Assembly (NCBI GenBank): GCA_020442235.1
Contig: JAGRKQ010000016.1
Span: forward strand, 1-7,034
Length of the DNA stretch: 7,034 bases
Source: Hyphomicrobiaceae bacterium
GTDB taxonomy: Bacteria > Pseudomonadota > Alphaproteobacteria > Rhizobiales > MH13
Direction: 5' to 3'
Below, one piece after another: positions 6,026 to 7,034 of the stretch. Numbering within the stretch: the first letter of the stretch is position 1; each line of letters starts with the position of its first letter. Under the pieces are notes generated by a model. It was given only the letters and a program-made list of their open reading frames with translations. It had not been told where the DNA came from and searched no databases. The position numbers and the translations under genes are program-made.

Positions 6026-6877
6026 TCAGTTCAACGGCGACAGAAACGCGGCCATACGGTCCAGCACGGCACCGCCGAGGACGGGAGCATGGCCCTGGCC
6101 TTCGACCGTATATGTCGCTGCCCCGACGGTTTCGGCAAAGGCGAGGCTTTCTTGCGACAGAATGTCGGAATGCTCGCCGCGCAGCACCAGCATCGGCCGC
6201 TTGGCGAGCGCCTTGAACGGTCCATAAAGCGGGATCGCCGGGATCTTGCTGCTGAGTGCCGACAGCCCGGACAGAACGGCCGGATCGCAATCGCTGACCG
6301 GCTTTCCGTTTTCAAAGGCAAAGGTCGCTTTGGCATAGGCTAGCCAGTCGTCTTCATCGAAGGCAGGGAACTGGTGGGCGAGCCCGGCTTTCACCAGCCG
6401 CACAGCATCGGCAAAATCCTCCGGCGGGCGACGTGTGCCGATGCTTGAGCGCAGCCGCAACAACCCGCGCATATCGATGGCAGGCCCGATGTCGTTGAGA
6501 ACCGATCCGGCAATCGCCCCCGGCCTTTGAACCGCAATGACCATGGCGACGATGCCGCCGCGCGAGGTGCCGACCAGAATGCACGGGCCGAGCCCGAGTG
6601 CGGTCTGGACGGCCAGCACGTCATCGGCCTCGCGGGCAGGGGTGTAGCTCTCCGGGGCCGTGCGGTCGGATGCGCCGCGTCCGCGGAAGTCGATGGCAAC
6701 CACGCGCCGGCCAAGGGCTTCGGCCTGTCCTGCGAGCGTTTCGAAATCGCGCGCCGTGCGCGTCAATCCCGGCAGGCACAGAAGCGGCACGCGGCGGGTC
6801 TCCACCGGGCCGGTGTCGTGCGCGGCGATGATGTTGCCGTCAACGCTGCAAACCGGGTGAAGGGTTGTGAAGGTCAA
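6026..6877 (-). CDS. Alpha/beta hydrolase
   Basis: The 283-residue protein, read from TTG at 6877-6875, is an alpha/beta-hydrolase-fold enzyme. Visible motifs, numbered from that start: oxyanion region LPGLTR (35-40), DFRGRGASD (63-71), nucleophile elbow GTSRGG with S105, acid GEHSD with D238, and GQGHAP with H273. The Ser-Asp-His triad is complete, so it should be active on an ester, lactone or similar bond; the substrate cannot be told. TTG is chosen because AAGGGA lies 5 nt before it and the homologous fold begins there. The upstream ATG at 6952-6950 would overlap the transglycosylase by 59 nt and adds a sequence unlike a hydrolase. The 16-nt gap to the transglycosylase gene suggests cotranscription. 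Its stop codon lies only 5 nt from that of the convergent HHH gene. Confidence 0.88.
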   Translation of the reverse strand: MTFTTLHPVCSVDGNIIAAHDTGPVETRRVPLLCLPGLTRTARDFETLAGQAEALGRRVVAIDFRGRGASDRTAPESYTPAREADDVLAVQTALGLGPCILVGTSRGGIVAMVIAVQRPGAIAGSVLNDIGPAIDMRGLLRLRSSIGTRRPPEDFADAVRLVKAGLAHQFPAFDEDDWLAYAKATFAFENGKPVSDCDPAVLSGLSALSSKIPAIPLYGPFKALAKRPMLVLRGEHSDILSQESLAFAETVGAATYTVEGQGHAPVLGGAVLDRMAAFLSPLN

Positions 6878-6893
6878 AGCTTTTCCCTTGCCG

Positions 6894-7034
6894 TCAGCTC
6901 GATCCGAGCAGGGTGCGGTAGACGGTGACGTTCTCCAGAACGCGCTGCACATAGTTGCGCGTTTCGGTGAAGGGAATCCACTCGATCCAGTCGACCATGT
7001 CGACGCCCGGCTGGCGCGGATCGCCAAACCGTTC
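6894..7034 (-). CDS. slt: Soluble lytic murein transglycosylase, C-terminal end
   Basis: Only the last 46 residues are present; the rest lies beyond the right edge. They read ERFGDPRQPGVDMVDWIEWI followed by PFTETRNYVQRVLENVTVYR and TLLGSS. The DWIE-x-IPFxETRNYVxRVLEN signature is the end of the Slt70-type catalytic domain, in which a Glu further upstream cleaves the MurNAc-GlcNAc bond of peptidoglycan in the periplasm, forming 1,6-anhydroMurNAc ends. The stop TGA is at 6896-6894. It is followed by the hydrolase gene on the same strand. The signal peptide, superhelical region and catalytic Glu cannot be checked here. Confidence 0.9.
   Translation of the reverse strand, partial: ERFGDPRQPGVDMVDWIEWIPFTETRNYVQRVLENVTVYRTLLGSS

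Noticed and set aside
6878..7027. Longer N-terminus for the hydrolase, to ATG 6952 or 7027
   Set aside because: It would overlap the transglycosylase coding end, and the added sequence is a frame shadow of that gene.
1..7034. CRISPR array, transposase, tRNA or rRNA
   Set aside because: No regularly spaced repeats, terminal inverted repeats with transposase, cloverleaf-like segment or rRNA sequence was seen.

Overview
This 7 kb window looks like chromosomal DNA of a GC-rich alphaproteobacterium, most likely order Hyphomicrobiales (Rhizobiales). Four signs point there: a Porin_2-type porin with its two-cysteine N-terminus, an UrtE urea-transporter ATPase tail, a membrane-anchored helix-hairpin-helix (HHH) protein of a kind I associate with rhizobial genomes, and a dense cluster of GANTC sites (the CcrM methylation target of this class). 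I see no insertion sequence, phage gene, CRISPR array, tRNA or rRNA.

Layout. (1) 1-228, + strand: the last 75 residues of UrtE. (2) 229-1011: a 783-bp gap with no credible gene. It holds a GANTC cluster with overlapping inverted repeats (233-587), a perfect FNR/FixK-type palindrome (668-681), and a leader hairpin that puts the porin ribosome-binding site in its loop (975-1008). (3) 1012-2181: a highly expressed-looking outer-membrane porin, closed by a strong intrinsic terminator at 2203-2230. (4) 2234-2252: a perfect 19-bp palindrome just beyond the terminator. (5) 2417-6020: a three-gene co-directional unit: a 946-residue inner-membrane-anchored protein with about 13 BON-like modules and a C-terminal OmpA peptidoglycan-binding domain; a 35-residue single-helix membrane protein that is easy to miss; and a 208-residue membrane-tethered HHH protein. 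(6) Convergent, - strand: an alpha/beta hydrolase (6026-6877, TTG start) lying 16 nt downstream of the end of a soluble lytic murein transglycosylase (6894-7034, cut by the window edge).

How they fit. The + strand unit looks like a cell-envelope module. The large protein could reach from the inner membrane to peptidoglycan. The two small downstream proteins start with N-terminal helices that align without gaps (9 of 28 identical, shared G19-x3-G23), which suggests membrane partners or paralogous anchors. The facing strand carries a peptidoglycan-cleaving enzyme, so the locus has a wall theme, though no functional link is shown by sequence. The least described parts are the BON-repeat/OmpA, micro-protein and HHH trio, and the regulatory-looking gap before the porin.
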